A program made the position numbers and the translations under genes. The notes under the pieces were generated by a model, which searched no databases, was not told the DNA's origin, and was given only the letters and a program-made list of their open reading frames with translations. Positions 20,908 to 27,896 of a stretch of 27,896 bases of DNA are shown here, piece after piece. Positions within the stretch are counted from its first letter, which is position 1; each line of letters opens with the position of its first letter. This stretch comes from a virus: IMG/VR virus record IMGVR_UViG_3300048929_000088, positions 1 through 27,896 of that record. One strand, given 5' to 3'.

Positions 20908-22937
20908 TGAGTTTACAATCAATTATACAGCAGATAAAAACTGCAACCCTGCCGGGGGAAAATACGGCTTTAAGGATAGGATCTGCACTAGAGCAGATGG
21001 ATGATGCTAAAAGAGATAAATCAGACTCCCTGAGTGCTTCAGATACCATGGATATGATTAACGCTGTAAAGCTACTAGCTGTATCAGGCACTCCATTTTT
21101 AGGCACTATAGCTCCTGCAACTACTATTCCTGCTGGGAATTTTTGGGCATTTGCAGGAGAGGGCACGTATCCAAATGCTGGAGGCATTATAGTAGGTGCA
21201 GGGGAGATAGCTATCATAACTAGAGTAGGCACTACTTTTGACTCTGTTATTTTGGATGTTCCTGTTAGATCTATAGAGGATATTGAAAAAACCTCTACTG
21301 TAGGGCTGGTAGATACCTATACGATTACCTATTCTGATGGATCTACTCCTACTACTTTTGAAGTTACAAACGGTGACGGAAATACTACTGATTTAAATAT
21401 TATTTTAAAAAGCTTTTTAACACCTATATCAAATGTTTTAGAAATTTTAGCAACCGATGGGACTTATGGGTGGTCTGTCAATATTTTAAAAAATGACAAT
21501 ACTAAAGAAGCTACAGGAAATTTATTTGCTACAGCTACTAATATACTTACTGGAGGTCGTCAATTTTTAGATATTCGATTAATACGATATTCTACAGTTC
21601 AACAATATTTAGATCAATACTCATCTATTTTAGGCATAAAATCAGACGGTACAATCGATGTAATTTTAATTGGTAAATTAAATACTTTACCAAAGGTTTA
21701 CGAAAACTTTACCTTTGATATTTCAGATTATGAAAAAATATCTATTTGTTATGATGTTGTAGATTCAAATAATCCTCAAAGACCTGATATAAAGCTTTAT
21801 GATGGGGAGGTAATCAAAGAGGATTCTGTTAAAAAATATATTGATAATATTTATAACAATATTGAAGTAACAGAAAATGTTTATAAAAATAATATTAAGG
21901 AAGTTGTAATTAATATAGATCAATTCACTGGAACGGATGACCAAAAAATAGAGAAAGCGACCGCAATGGCTGAAAATGTAAACGGCTCTCAAATTTATTT
22001 CCCAAACAGGCAAATAAATATTACAAAGGCTTTTTTAATCGTTTCAAATGTAAAATATGTTATTGCCGGACAGATTCAAATGGCTAATAATATTCACGAT
22101 AACATTTTTAGACCTAAAAATTTAATTGTAAATCCTGCACAATTAGGCGGTAAATGCTTAACAGTTACGTGGACTGAGAATTTTGAAATGGAATTTTTAC
22201 CTAGCTCATCAATACGTCAATCAATAATCCCATTACATACAGGGGGACAGTATGGGTGGAGAGGTGTATCGGCTCTTTTTGTTAGATGCAGGAATTATAA
22301 AGTTACAGGACTTAAAGTAATTGAGTCTCACATGTGGAGTGTATCTAATGAATTTTGTGAGAATGGGGAGTTCTACGATTTATATTTTGATAATACTTTA
22401 TATGTAAATGCTGATGGTCTTAATTTTAGAAATGGGTGTAAAAATATGGTTGCTAAAAGATTAAGGGGTAGATGTACAGATAATGCTATGGCTACAACTA
22501 TTTTAGATTATACCCTCCCTCCTGCTGCTGATGCTTATGCTGGATATTCATATCAGGCAATGGGATGGACTTTTGGAGATTTTAACGGGGCTGATAATAT
22601 ACTTGTAGAAGATTGTCAGGTAGCTGCACAATATGGGCAGGGATTAATTATAGCATCTGGCTTTAAGGTGAGTAATATTACTTATAAAGATTTTATAGCT
22701 ACTACACCTACTGCGAATGACTGGGATAACGTCTCTGTTTGCGCTAACCAATACCGAAATATTATTTACGGAACATCATTTGTTCCGGGAAATTTAACAA
22801 ATATAAATATAATTAATAGTCAATCTAATATCCACCAATACGCATTAAGTGTTTACGGAAATGTTGTTAATAATTTATACGCTATTGGAACTATTGGGGC
22901 TATAAAAAATGATACAGGAACAGTAATTAAACCATAA
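20907..22937 (+). CDS. Tail spike / receptor-binding protein with beta-helix
   Basis: 676 aa. Residues 1-40 (TLPGENTALRIGSALEQMDDAKRDK) match the N-terminal attachment region of Bacteroidetes phage fibres. The C-terminal half (about 340-676) is a right-handed beta-helix of the pectate-lyase type, with repeated short strands such as NILVEDCQVAAQYG, GLIIASGFKVSNITYKDF and LTNINIINSQSNIHQYALSVYG, so it likely binds or cleaves a surface glycan. From about base 21370 codon use changes sharply (TTA for Leu, CAA for Gln, some CGA and CGT) compared with the 5' part and the other late genes, indicating an acquired tip. Directly followed by the lysis genes. Confidence 0.78.
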   Translation: MSLQSIIQQIKTATLPGENTALRIGSALEQMDDAKRDKSDSLSASDTMDMINAVKLLAVSGTPFLGTIAPATTIPAGNFWAFAGEGTYPNAGGIIVGAGEIAIITRVGTTFDSVILDVPVRSIEDIEKTSTVGLVDTYTITYSDGSTPTTFEVTNGDGNTTDLNIILKSFLTPISNVLEILATDGTYGWSVNILKNDNTKEATGNLFATATNILTGGRQFLDIRLIRYSTVQQYLDQYSSILGIKSDGTIDVILIGKLNTLPKVYENFTFDISDYEKISICYDVVDSNNPQRPDIKLYDGEVIKEDSVKKYIDNIYNNIEVTENVYKNNIKEVVINIDQFTGTDDQKIEKATAMAENVNGSQIYFPNRQINITKAFLIVSNVKYVIAGQIQMANNIHDNIFRPKNLIVNPAQLGGKCLTVTWTENFEMEFLPSSSIRQSIIPLHTGGQYGWRGVSALFVRCRNYKVTGLKVIESHMWSVSNEFCENGEFYDLYFDNTLYVNADGLNFRNGCKNMVAKRLRGRCTDNAMATTILDYTLPPAADAYAGYSYQAMGWTFGDFNGADNILVEDCQVAAQYGQGLIIASGFKVSNITYKDFIATTPTANDWDNVSVCANQYRNIIYGTSFVPGNLTNINIINSQSNIHQYALSVYGNVVNNLYAIGTIGAIKNDTGTVIKP

Positions 22938-23335
22938 TGAATAAACTAAAAACTTTAGATTTATTAACAGCAGGGGTAGTTTTTGCCTCTGCTGTAAATG
23001 AATTGGTATCTTATATCAGATGCAGAAATGAAACCTACACAGGAGATGTAATGGGCAGCGATTACTTAATTAATGGTTACCCTCAGCATGCCTCAATACA
23101 GGGATTACTGTTTGCCTTATTTTTACTGTTTATGATTTCCAAATTTAAAGCCTGTATCTATACTAGATTGGTAGTTTTTATTTATTCATTTTTACAGGTT
23201 TTTAATTTATCTGCTTTGATTTTCAAATTCGGATTTGAGATTTACGATATTATAATTTATCCTATTTTCTTATTTTCAATTATATTAATTTCTTTTATAA
23301 AATTTTTAAGATGGGGTTCACAAAAGCATTCTTAG
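22937..23335 (+). CDS. Multi-pass membrane protein, possible holin partner
   Basis: 132 aa with about three or four membrane segments (LDLLTAGVVFASAVNELV; GLLFALFLLFMISKF; LVVFIYSFLQVFNLSALIF; IIIYPIFLFSIILISFIKFL). It starts at the end of the spike gene and overlaps the holin gene by 25 bases, so it could be a second holin or an antiholin. There is no sequence signature to decide. Confidence 0.6.
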   Translation: MNKLKTLDLLTAGVVFASAVNELVSYIRCRNETYTGDVMGSDYLINGYPQHASIQGLLFALFLLFMISKFKACIYTRLVVFIYSFLQVFNLSALIFKFGFEIYDIIIYPIFLFSIILISFIKFLRWGSQKHS

Positions 23336-23937
23336 TAGCTTTATTAAAGCTGATTTATATTTTTAGACCATCTTTGATGTTTAAAAATAGTGAGGCTTAT
23401 CTAGTAAGTCTGATGGCTTCAATGTTCAGCGTTATATCTTTGGATTATTTAAATAAATTATTCTTTGAGGAGGCAGATGCTAAATTTGTTTGGCTACCTG
23501 TTGTGATTCAAATCATAATGACATTCCTATATTTCTGTATAACCTTTATTGATTTCATACTGGGTATAAGGGTTTCTATTAATGTCAATAAAAAACCCTT
23601 TGATTTTCTCAGAGTTATCGACAGTATAGCTAAAACCTTTGCCACTCTCATAGTTACAACTATGTTAATGCTTTTATGTCTACTCATTACATCCTCTGAG
23701 ATAGGATGGGCTATGCTTTCAGCAGCTTTAAGTTTGGCATTTTTATGGCTTGTAATTATTCTTTACGAGTACAGCAGTATAGGCAATCATTTAAAAAGCC
23801 TGTACGGAGTTAAGCCGGGTATTTTTACCTTTATGGATAAGATCTCAGGAAAGCTCAGAGAAAAAGCAATTCAAAAAATAGAAAAATCATTTAATTTATC
23901 AGAAGATGAAAAAGATAGCGATACTAATACTGATTAG
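23311..23937 (+). CDS. Holin
   Basis: 208 aa with membrane segments near residues 32-46, 60-84, 110-133 and 137-155, and a charged C-terminal tail. The middle 'FCITFIDFILGIRVSINVNKKPFDFLRVIDSIAKTFATLIVTTMLM' follows the pattern of phage_holin_4-type proteins (hydrophobic segment, D-x-h-x-G, basic loop, second segment), and 'YSSIGNHLKSLYGVKPGIFTFMDKISGKLREKAIQKIEK' is a familiar Bacteroidetes holin C-terminus. It would permeabilise the inner membrane and trigger lysis. It overlaps the spanin gene by 32 bases and is followed by spanin and endolysin. Confidence 0.72.
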   Translation: MGFTKAFLVALLKLIYIFRPSLMFKNSEAYLVSLMASMFSVISLDYLNKLFFEEADAKFVWLPVVIQIIMTFLYFCITFIDFILGIRVSINVNKKPFDFLRVIDSIAKTFATLIVTTMLMLLCLLITSSEIGWAMLSAALSLAFLWLVIILYEYSSIGNHLKSLYGVKPGIFTFMDKISGKLREKAIQKIEKSFNLSEDEKDSDTNTD

Positions 23938-24511
23938 CATCCCCATAATGGGATGCAAGACTAAGAAAGTCCTTAAAACGGAATCTCAGGAAACTGAAAA
24001 AACAGAGGAGGTTTTAAAATCTAAAACCGTTGAGAAAGAAGAGGTAAAAAATAAAACCTCTGTAGAATCTAAGGAAGAGAAAAAAGAGGATAAAAAGGAA
24101 GAGAAAACAGATATTAACATATCCGGGAAAGTAGACAAAGAAAACCCTTTTAATTTCTATAATGTAGTGGATGGGGATACAATAGATCTTTTTAAAATCA
24201 CAGGAAAGGCTGATTTTATTTTTAAAAGCTCAAAAAGTACTCAAAAATCGACTTTAAATAATAAATCATCAGATAATACCTCTGATAGTAGAAACTCGGA
24301 AAGAACTATATCCAATGCTGTAGAAAACGTAAAGAATACAGTTAAGAAAGTTCAAACCAAAACAGTAGAAGTAGTTAAAAAAGATTTCACTATAGGGAGT
24401 TATTTTGTTTTCTTCCTATGGGGATTAGCTGCTATAGCCTTATTAATCATTATTTTATGGATTAGAAAGTCTAATCCATTTCAATTTATAACTAAATATT
24501 TTAAAAATTAA
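23906..24511 (+). CDS. Unimolecular spanin (lipoprotein with C-terminal membrane helix)
   Basis: 201 aa. A lipoprotein signal (MKKIAILILISIPIMGC, lipid Cys17) would anchor the N-terminus in the outer membrane. A periplasmic stretch rich in Glu/Lys (about 20-80) and a helical part (AVENVKNTVKKVQTKTVEVV) follow, then a C-terminal transmembrane helix near residues 166-187 (YFVFFLWGLAAIALLIIILW) for the inner membrane. One chain spanning both membranes is the definition of a u-spanin, the T1 gp11 type, which fuses the membranes in the last step of lysis. Position between holin and endolysin supports this. Confidence 0.75.
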   Translation: MKKIAILILISIPIMGCKTKKVLKTESQETEKTEEVLKSKTVEKEEVKNKTSVESKEEKKEDKKEEKTDINISGKVDKENPFNFYNVVDGDTIDLFKITGKADFIFKSSKSTQKSTLNNKSSDNTSDSRNSERTISNAVENVKNTVKKVQTKTVEVVKKDFTIGSYFVFFLWGLAAIALLIIILWIRKSNPFQFITKYFKN

Positions 24512-24515
24512 AATT

Positions 24516-24740
24516 ATGCCAACACCACCGAAAGAAAGTATCAGAGGTACTAAAGCGCATCAGATTACATCTTTTGAATTCGCTCAAAAACAATTTAGCT
24601 ACATCAGAGAGATGGAAGTATTTGCGGAAAGTGAGGATTTTACAGAACTTTCTGAAACTGAAAAAGCCTTTATAACTAATGAAATAGAGCAGCAGAATTA
24701 TGCTTATGAGACTCTCAGACAGAGAGTCGAGGACTATTAA
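24516..24740 (+). CDS. 74-aa acidic helical protein, function unknown
   Basis: A small soluble protein (FEFAQKQFSYIREMEVFAESEDFTELSETEKAFITNEIEQQNYAYETLRQRV), wholly helical and acidic, with no membrane or export signal. It lies five bases after the spanin gene and 11 before the endolysin gene, so it is part of the lysis operon. It may modulate endolysin or holin. Not recognised. Confidence 0.6.
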   Translation: MPTPPKESIRGTKAHQITSFEFAQKQFSYIREMEVFAESEDFTELSETEKAFITNEIEQQNYAYETLRQRVEDY

Positions 24741-24751
24741 AAATTAAAGCT

Positions 24752-25309
24752 ATGGATAGAAAGATTTTTTTTGATCAGTACAAAAAGACATTAGATCCTA
24801 ACAGGAAACTGGATCAGGCAGAAGTAGATGCACTGGATATTTTCCTAGACTCCTACGAGAAAGATCAGGCTTATTTTACTACAGTACAATGGGCTTACGT
24901 CTTTGCCACCGTTTACCATGAGACAGGAGCGACTTTCCTACCTGTAAGAGAAAGCCCTAGAGCCTCAGAAGCATGGAGAAAATCTCATTTTAGATACTAT
25001 CCCTACTATGGGAGAGGATATGTACAGTTAACATGGGATTATAATTATAAAGCCTATAGCAAAAAGCTGGGAATTGATTTGCTTAAAAATCCTGATTTGG
25101 CTATGGATTATAAAAATTCATGGTTTATACTCATAGACGGATTTAAAAATGGAGTCTTTACAGGTAAAAAGATGGCAGATTATATCAACCCTAAAAAAAT
25201 AGACTTTAAAAATGCCCGGAGAATCATTAACGGGACTGATAAAGCAGACTTGATAGCCGGGTATGCTGAGACTTTCCTGCAAATCTTAAACAATACAAAA
25301 CAAGTTTAA
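24752..25309 (+). CDS. Endolysin, GH19 chitinase-like muramidase
   Basis: 185 aa. It likely cuts the glycan strand of peptidoglycan. The catalytic-type motif YHETGATFLPVRE (residues 55-67, Glu57) and YYGRGYVQLTWDYNY (85-99) are the signature segments of the GH19 chitinase/lysozyme fold as used in phage endolysins. There is no signal peptide, so it depends on the holin for release. The C-terminal helices (AGYAETFLQILNNT) complete a single-domain enzyme; no separate wall-binding domain is seen. Its stop codon overlaps the first repeat motif of control region 2, and its terminator is at 25330-25354. Confidence 0.85.
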   Translation: MDRKIFFDQYKKTLDPNRKLDQAEVDALDIFLDSYEKDQAYFTTVQWAYVFATVYHETGATFLPVRESPRASEAWRKSHFRYYPYYGRGYVQLTWDYNYKAYSKKLGIDLLKNPDLAMDYKNSWFILIDGFKNGVFTGKKMADYINPKKIDFKNARRIINGTDKADLIAGYAETFLQILNNTKQV

Positions 25310-25559
25310 ACAATCATTGTTTAGCTGTTAGCCCCTATTAATAGGGGCTTTTTTGGCTCTTTAAACAATTAAACAATGAATATACTAAATCTTTTTGTAG
25401 AGTAATATACAGATAATAGGGGATAGATACCACATCTTGCGAAAACGCATATATACGTATAGGAGTGTGGGAGTTTTATTGTTTATTGTTTAAGATCTTC
25501 GAAAACCCTTTACTGGAGGGGGCTAACAGTTAAACAATAACTTTTCGTTTATTGTTTAA
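25306..25559. repeat. Dyad-symmetric iteron-like control region, copy 2
   Basis: TTAAACAA motifs lie at 25306-25313, 25361-25368, 25369-25376, 25486-25493(-), 25530-25537 and 25552-25559(-), with one more at 25286-25293 just outside. A 20-base inverted repeat with one mismatch (25316-25335 and 25519-25538) and the inner motif pairs (25361-25377 and 25478-25493) share one centre at 25427. An 11+11 inverted repeat lies at 25530-25540/25549-25559. The spacing, motif order and central sequence (CTTTTTGTA..AGTAATATA) match copy 1. No gene is visible in 25310-25652. Confidence 0.85.
25330..25354 (+). terminator. Terminator of the lysis operon, inside control region 2
   Basis: A perfect 20-bp palindrome AGCCCCTATT/AATAGGGGCT (25330-25349) followed by a T run to 25354. 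Confidence 0.85.
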
Positions 25560-25592
25560 AGAAAATATTTTGATAAAAATTTAAAAATAATT

Positions 25593-25621
25593 TTGATATT
25601 ACATTTTTAATTGTATCTTTG
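25593..25621 (+). promoter_or_regulatory. Promoter of the early operon
   Basis: TTG 25593-25595, 18-base spacer, TATCTTTG 25614-25621. Two TTTTGATA copies lie upstream (near 25568 and 25591). It is nearly identical to the promoter at 5267-5295, including the GCCATGTAATCA that follows. Confidence 0.8.
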
Positions 25622-25652
25622 CCATGTAATCAGAATTTAAAAAATAAAATAT

Positions 25653-26063
25653 ATGAGCAATTTCAATTTATCTGCTATCATTGAGCAGCATAAACTAGAG
25701 CCTAAAGCATTGGCAGCACAACTGTTCCCTGAGAACATGTACCCTATGCCTGCTTTAAAGAGAGTTATTGAGGGGGAGGCTTTATTGAACACAGATCAAA
25801 TATCTAAGCTCTCATTTATTACAGGTATTCCTATCTCATACCTATTTACGGGGGAGAAATGGAAAGGAGTAGCTTCTAAAGATGCTGAGGTAATGACTTT
25901 GGAAAATGGAGAGTTTAAGGCATCTTTAAACAGAAAATCATGGGTAACTAAGATCTATCACAAAAATTCTATTTTCCATGAGTCGGTTATCATGGATGGA
26001 GATTTAGTGCCTATGAGTACTTATCTTTCAGAATTAGACAAAATAATTTTAAATCATAAATAA
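25653..26063 (+). CDS. HTH (XRE-like) regulator candidate
   Basis: 136 aa. The N-terminal half (NLSAIIEQHKLEPKALAAQLFPE...LKRVIEGEALLNTDQISKLSFITGIPISYLFTGE, residues about 5-67) reads as a five-helix XRE-type DNA-binding domain, with LKRVIEGEALLNTDQISKLSFITGI being typical of the second half of that fold. The C-terminal half is a short beta/alpha region of unknown role. It is the first gene after control region 2 and its promoter, so it is the natural candidate to bind the TTAAACAA motifs, possibly autoregulating. Confidence 0.65.
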   Translation: MSNFNLSAIIEQHKLEPKALAAQLFPENMYPMPALKRVIEGEALLNTDQISKLSFITGIPISYLFTGEKWKGVASKDAEVMTLENGEFKASLNRKSWVTKIYHKNSIFHESVIMDGDLVPMSTYLSELDKIILNHK

Positions 26064-26078
26064 TTAAATTTTATCAAA

Positions 26079-26477
26079 ATGAAAAAAGTGTTTGTATTAT
26101 CAGTAGTGGCTTTATTAAGTCTATCATCATGTTATGAATTTAGCAGAGAGCAAAAATTTAAAGATGCTGAGAATGATGGTAAATCTGTTTTAATTGAAGC
26201 TCAGAGTTCTAGGAAAGCTCTGATAGAAACAGCAAAGGCAGAAAATGAAAGTGCTACACTGAAAGCGGAGGCTATGATCAAAATAGCAAAAGCTCAGGCA
26301 TCTGCTGAGGTAGAAAGAGCAAAAGGAGTAGCTGCTGCAAATAAGATCATCGGAAATTCTTTGCAGGGAAATTCAGAGTATTTGAAATACTTACAAATTG
26401 AAGCTATCAAATACAGTAAAGGTAGTAAGGTTTACATCCCTACTGAGGCAGGGCTACCCATTTTAGAGGCTAAATAA
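26079..26477 (+). CDS. SPFH/prohibitin-tail-like lipoprotein
   Basis: 132 aa. A lipoprotein signal (MKKVFVLSVVALLSLSSC, lipid Cys18) is followed by a long Ala/Glu/Lys helix (residues about 30-95, AEAMIKIAKAQASAEVERAKGVAAANKII) and an end 'GNSEYLKYLQIEAIKY...KVYIPTEAGLPIL' that matches the C-terminal tail of SPFH-domain proteins; the SPFH domain itself is absent. It may interact with host SPFH/FtsH-type complexes or act in the periplasm. It is 15 bases after the HTH gene and overlaps the small membrane protein by one base. A role in superinfection exclusion is possible but unproved. Confidence 0.65.
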   Translation: MKKVFVLSVVALLSLSSCYEFSREQKFKDAENDGKSVLIEAQSSRKALIETAKAENESATLKAEAMIKIAKAQASAEVERAKGVAAANKIIGNSLQGNSEYLKYLQIEAIKYSKGSKVYIPTEAGLPILEAK

Positions 26478-26578
26478 TGAGAGCAACAATTTTATTATTA
26501 GTAGGAGTCCCTATTTTGGTTTTACTTTATTTTGGAGTAACAGCAATCATCAGAGAATATTTTAAAAACAATAAATAA
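26477..26578 (+). CDS. 33-aa single-pass membrane protein
   Basis: The ORF starts at the ATG overlapping the stop of the SPFH-like gene (TAATG) and encodes MRATILLLVGVPILVLLYFG then VTAIIREYFKNNK: one hydrophobic helix (about residues 4-24) and a basic C-terminus. The coupling to the lipoprotein gene suggests they work together. Not recognised. Confidence 0.55.
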   Translation: MRATILLLVGVPILVLLYFGVTAIIREYFKNNK

Positions 26579-26592
26579 AAATCATTTACACA

Positions 26593-27243
26593 ATGGCAAC
26601 AATTAAATTAGAAATCCTTTTGGATTCAAATGAGCAAACAGATGTTTTAGCATTTTCAAATCTTATGAATGCTTTTAGCGGAGCTCCATCGGTACAGTAT
26701 TTAAGTTCAGGATTTCCTGTAGAAGCTTTAAAGAGAACTCTAGAGGCTCAATCTCCCTCTACAGCAAACAAAGTAACTGCATCAGAAGCTGAGCAAATTG
26801 CAGAAACTACTAAAGAGGAGGAGTACCAAAACGGGTACGAATACTCAGAGGCAGAAATGTTGAAATTACCTAATACTGATCTTAAAGATTATGCTACAGG
26901 ATTGGGTATTGACTGGGCAAAAGCCGAGGGTAAAAATACTAACAGGAAATTAGCGGATTTAGTTTTGGCTTTCAGAAACGGAGGAGCTAAAGACGAGGAA
27001 TCTCCAGCAACTGAGGTAGTCAAAGATGAAGCACTTAAAGAAACTGCTGAGGATCTGACTAAAGAGGATGATTTAGGAGGAGAAAAATTAACTTACAATG
27101 ATCTTAAATTATCTTTGGGTAAAAAAGTAGACGAACACAGAGAGGCTATTGTGGCTAAACTTGCAGAGTACGGGGCTACTAAAATGCCTAACCTAGCAGA
27201 GGAGCATTGGACAGATATGTTTAACTTTATGGAGGCTCTTTAA
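26593..27243 (+). CDS. HeH-like domain protein of the early region, function unknown
   Basis: 216 aa. The N-terminal part (MATIKLEILLDSNEQTDVLAFSNLMNAF...) may be a small alpha/beta domain. The middle 'SEAEMLKLPNTDLKDYATGLGIDWAKAEGKNTNRKLADLVLAF' (about 84-126) is a second HeH/Rho-N-like domain in this window. An acidic linker and a C-terminal helical part (KVDEHREAIVAKLAEYGATKMPNLAEEHWTDMFNFMEAL) follow. It immediately precedes the DUF2800 nuclease gene, so a role in recombination or replication is plausible by context only. Confidence 0.6.
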   Translation: MATIKLEILLDSNEQTDVLAFSNLMNAFSGAPSVQYLSSGFPVEALKRTLEAQSPSTANKVTASEAEQIAETTKEEEYQNGYEYSEAEMLKLPNTDLKDYATGLGIDWAKAEGKNTNRKLADLVLAFRNGGAKDEESPATEVVKDEALKETAEDLTKEDDLGGEKLTYNDLKLSLGKKVDEHREAIVAKLAEYGATKMPNLAEEHWTDMFNFMEAL

Positions 27244-27244
27244 A

Positions 27245-27896
27245 ATGGCAGCAACTGATAAAATAAATCACGGAGAGAGGGCGCATGCCCTCCTTTCTGC
27301 TTCCGGGGCTAGCCGTTGGATGGCTTGTACCCCATCTGCTAGATTAGAAGATCCTTTCCCCAGTAGAACCTCAATCTTTGCAGAGGAGGGTACTCTAGCT
27401 CATGAGTTTGCAGAGCTGGAGCTACGATGGGGGCAGAATAATATAACTCAGGAGGCGTATGAGGCTACATTATATGAGCTAAGATCTCATGATCTTTACT
27501 CCGATGATATGGAGGAGCATGTAGCTGTTTATACCTCTTTTGTGGAGGAGCAGCTATCTGCATCTAGGGGAGGATCTCTGATCATAGAGGAGAAAGTTAA
27601 TTTTACAAAATATGTTCCTGAGGGATATGGAACATGTGATGCAATCATTTTACCTGATACTCTTAAAAAATTATATGTTACAGATCTAAAATATGGTAAA
27701 GGAGTACAGGTAGAGGCGGATAATAACTCCCAGCTTAAACTCTATGCCCTAGGTGCTTATCTAAGGTATGATATAACTCATGATATAGAGATTATCAGAC
27801 TCACAATTGTACAGCCTAGACTCAATCACATATCCTCATGGGATATATCTGTAGAGGATCTGCTAAAGTGGGCAGATGAAGAGCTTAAACCAAAGG
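27245..27896 (+). CDS. DUF2800 family PD-(D/E)XK-type nuclease, 3' end outside window
   Basis: At least 217 codons are seen, running off the window. The start MAATDKINHGERAHALLSAS, followed by SRWMACTPSARLE, is the characteristic opening of DUF2800 proteins, a Cas4/RecB-like nuclease family found in phage replication/recombination clusters. IFAEEGTLAHEFAE and the segment 'IIEEKVNFTKYV...GTCDAIILP...YVTDLKYGKG' give the acidic residues and Lys of the PD-(D/E)XK core (Asp in GTCDA and VTDLKYGKG). It is likely part of the early replication or recombination module. It starts one base after the previous stop. Confidence 0.8.
   Translation, partial: MAATDKINHGERAHALLSASGASRWMACTPSARLEDPFPSRTSIFAEEGTLAHEFAELELRWGQNNITQEAYEATLYELRSHDLYSDDMEEHVAVYTSFVEEQLSASRGGSLIIEEKVNFTKYVPEGYGTCDAIILPDTLKKLYVTDLKYGKGVQVEADNNSQLKLYALGAYLRYDITHDIEIIRLTIVQPRLNHISSWDISVEDLLKWADEELKPK

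Noticed and set aside
20867-21232. Minus-strand ORF over the spike start
   Set aside because: It is a shadow of the spike coding frame; the sense frame has recognised domain sequence.
25306-25559. Insertion sequence or MITE
   Set aside because: Inverted repeats are present, but no target-site duplication was seen and both copies occupy matching regulatory positions with a terminator and promoter.

Overview
The window is the late-gene half, plus the first early genes, of a tailed (siphovirus-like) phage or prophage of the class Flavobacteriia. Evidence for the host group: AT-rich DNA; start codons without Shine-Dalgarno sequences; promoters of the Bacteroidetes type (TTG, then TAnnTTTG about 17-20 bases on); and protein types that recur in Bacteroidetes phages (tail hub beginning with the 'DLYPD...NDIAEVKDRQ' signature, the 'ENTALRIGSALEQM' fibre N-terminus, the portal, holin and DUF2800 genes). 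Genus is not resolved and no integrase is inside the window.

Layout. 1-401: a control region of repeated TTAAACAA / TTGTTTAA motifs. 402-4607: small terminase, two unknown genes, large terminase and two unknown structural genes. 4608-5490: a small minus-strand cassette (a 41-aa membrane protein and a 74-aa coiled-coil protein) with its own promoter and flanking terminators, then a frameshifted small gene. 5509-14223: tail genes (gp10-like protein, tail protein, tail hub, a nucleotidyltransferase-fold gene, tape measure, zinc ribbon, HTH-like protein). 14222-14812, minus strand: five tRNA genes with an attenuator-like leader. 14983-20907: head genes (ClpP-type protease with nested scaffold, capsid, tail-tube candidate, HeH protein, portal, connector). 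20907-22937: beta-helix tail spike. 22937-25309: lysis genes (two membrane proteins including the holin, a unimolecular spanin, a GH19-type endolysin). 25306-25559: a second copy of the control region. 25593-27896: early genes (HTH regulator, SPFH-like lipoprotein, small membrane protein, HeH protein, DUF2800 nuclease cut by the window edge).

Most notable result. The five phage tRNAs are Pro(TGG), Gln(TTG), His(GTG), Leu(TAG) and Arg(ACG): exactly one for each of the five amino acids whose codons begin with C, all with G36. Just upstream on the same strand is a 23-codon ORF holding His-Thr-Gln-Pro-Arg-Gln-Leu-Pro, i.e. all five of those amino acids in eight consecutive codons, seven of which begin with C. 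It is followed by an intrinsic terminator, and an 8-base segment of the ORF is perfectly complementary to the 5' arm of that terminator. This is the architecture of a his/trp-type ribosome-stalling attenuator, here placed in front of tRNA genes: shortage of charged C-codon tRNAs would let transcription run into replacement tRNAs. I know of no described phage tRNA array controlled this way.

Second result. Two approximately 250-bp regions, centred near 233 and 25427 and about 25.2 kb apart, are imperfect copies of each other and each is internally dyad-symmetric, with iteron-like motifs at matching distances from the centre. They bracket the late genes and sit before the first late and first early genes, so they are candidate operators or replication origins.
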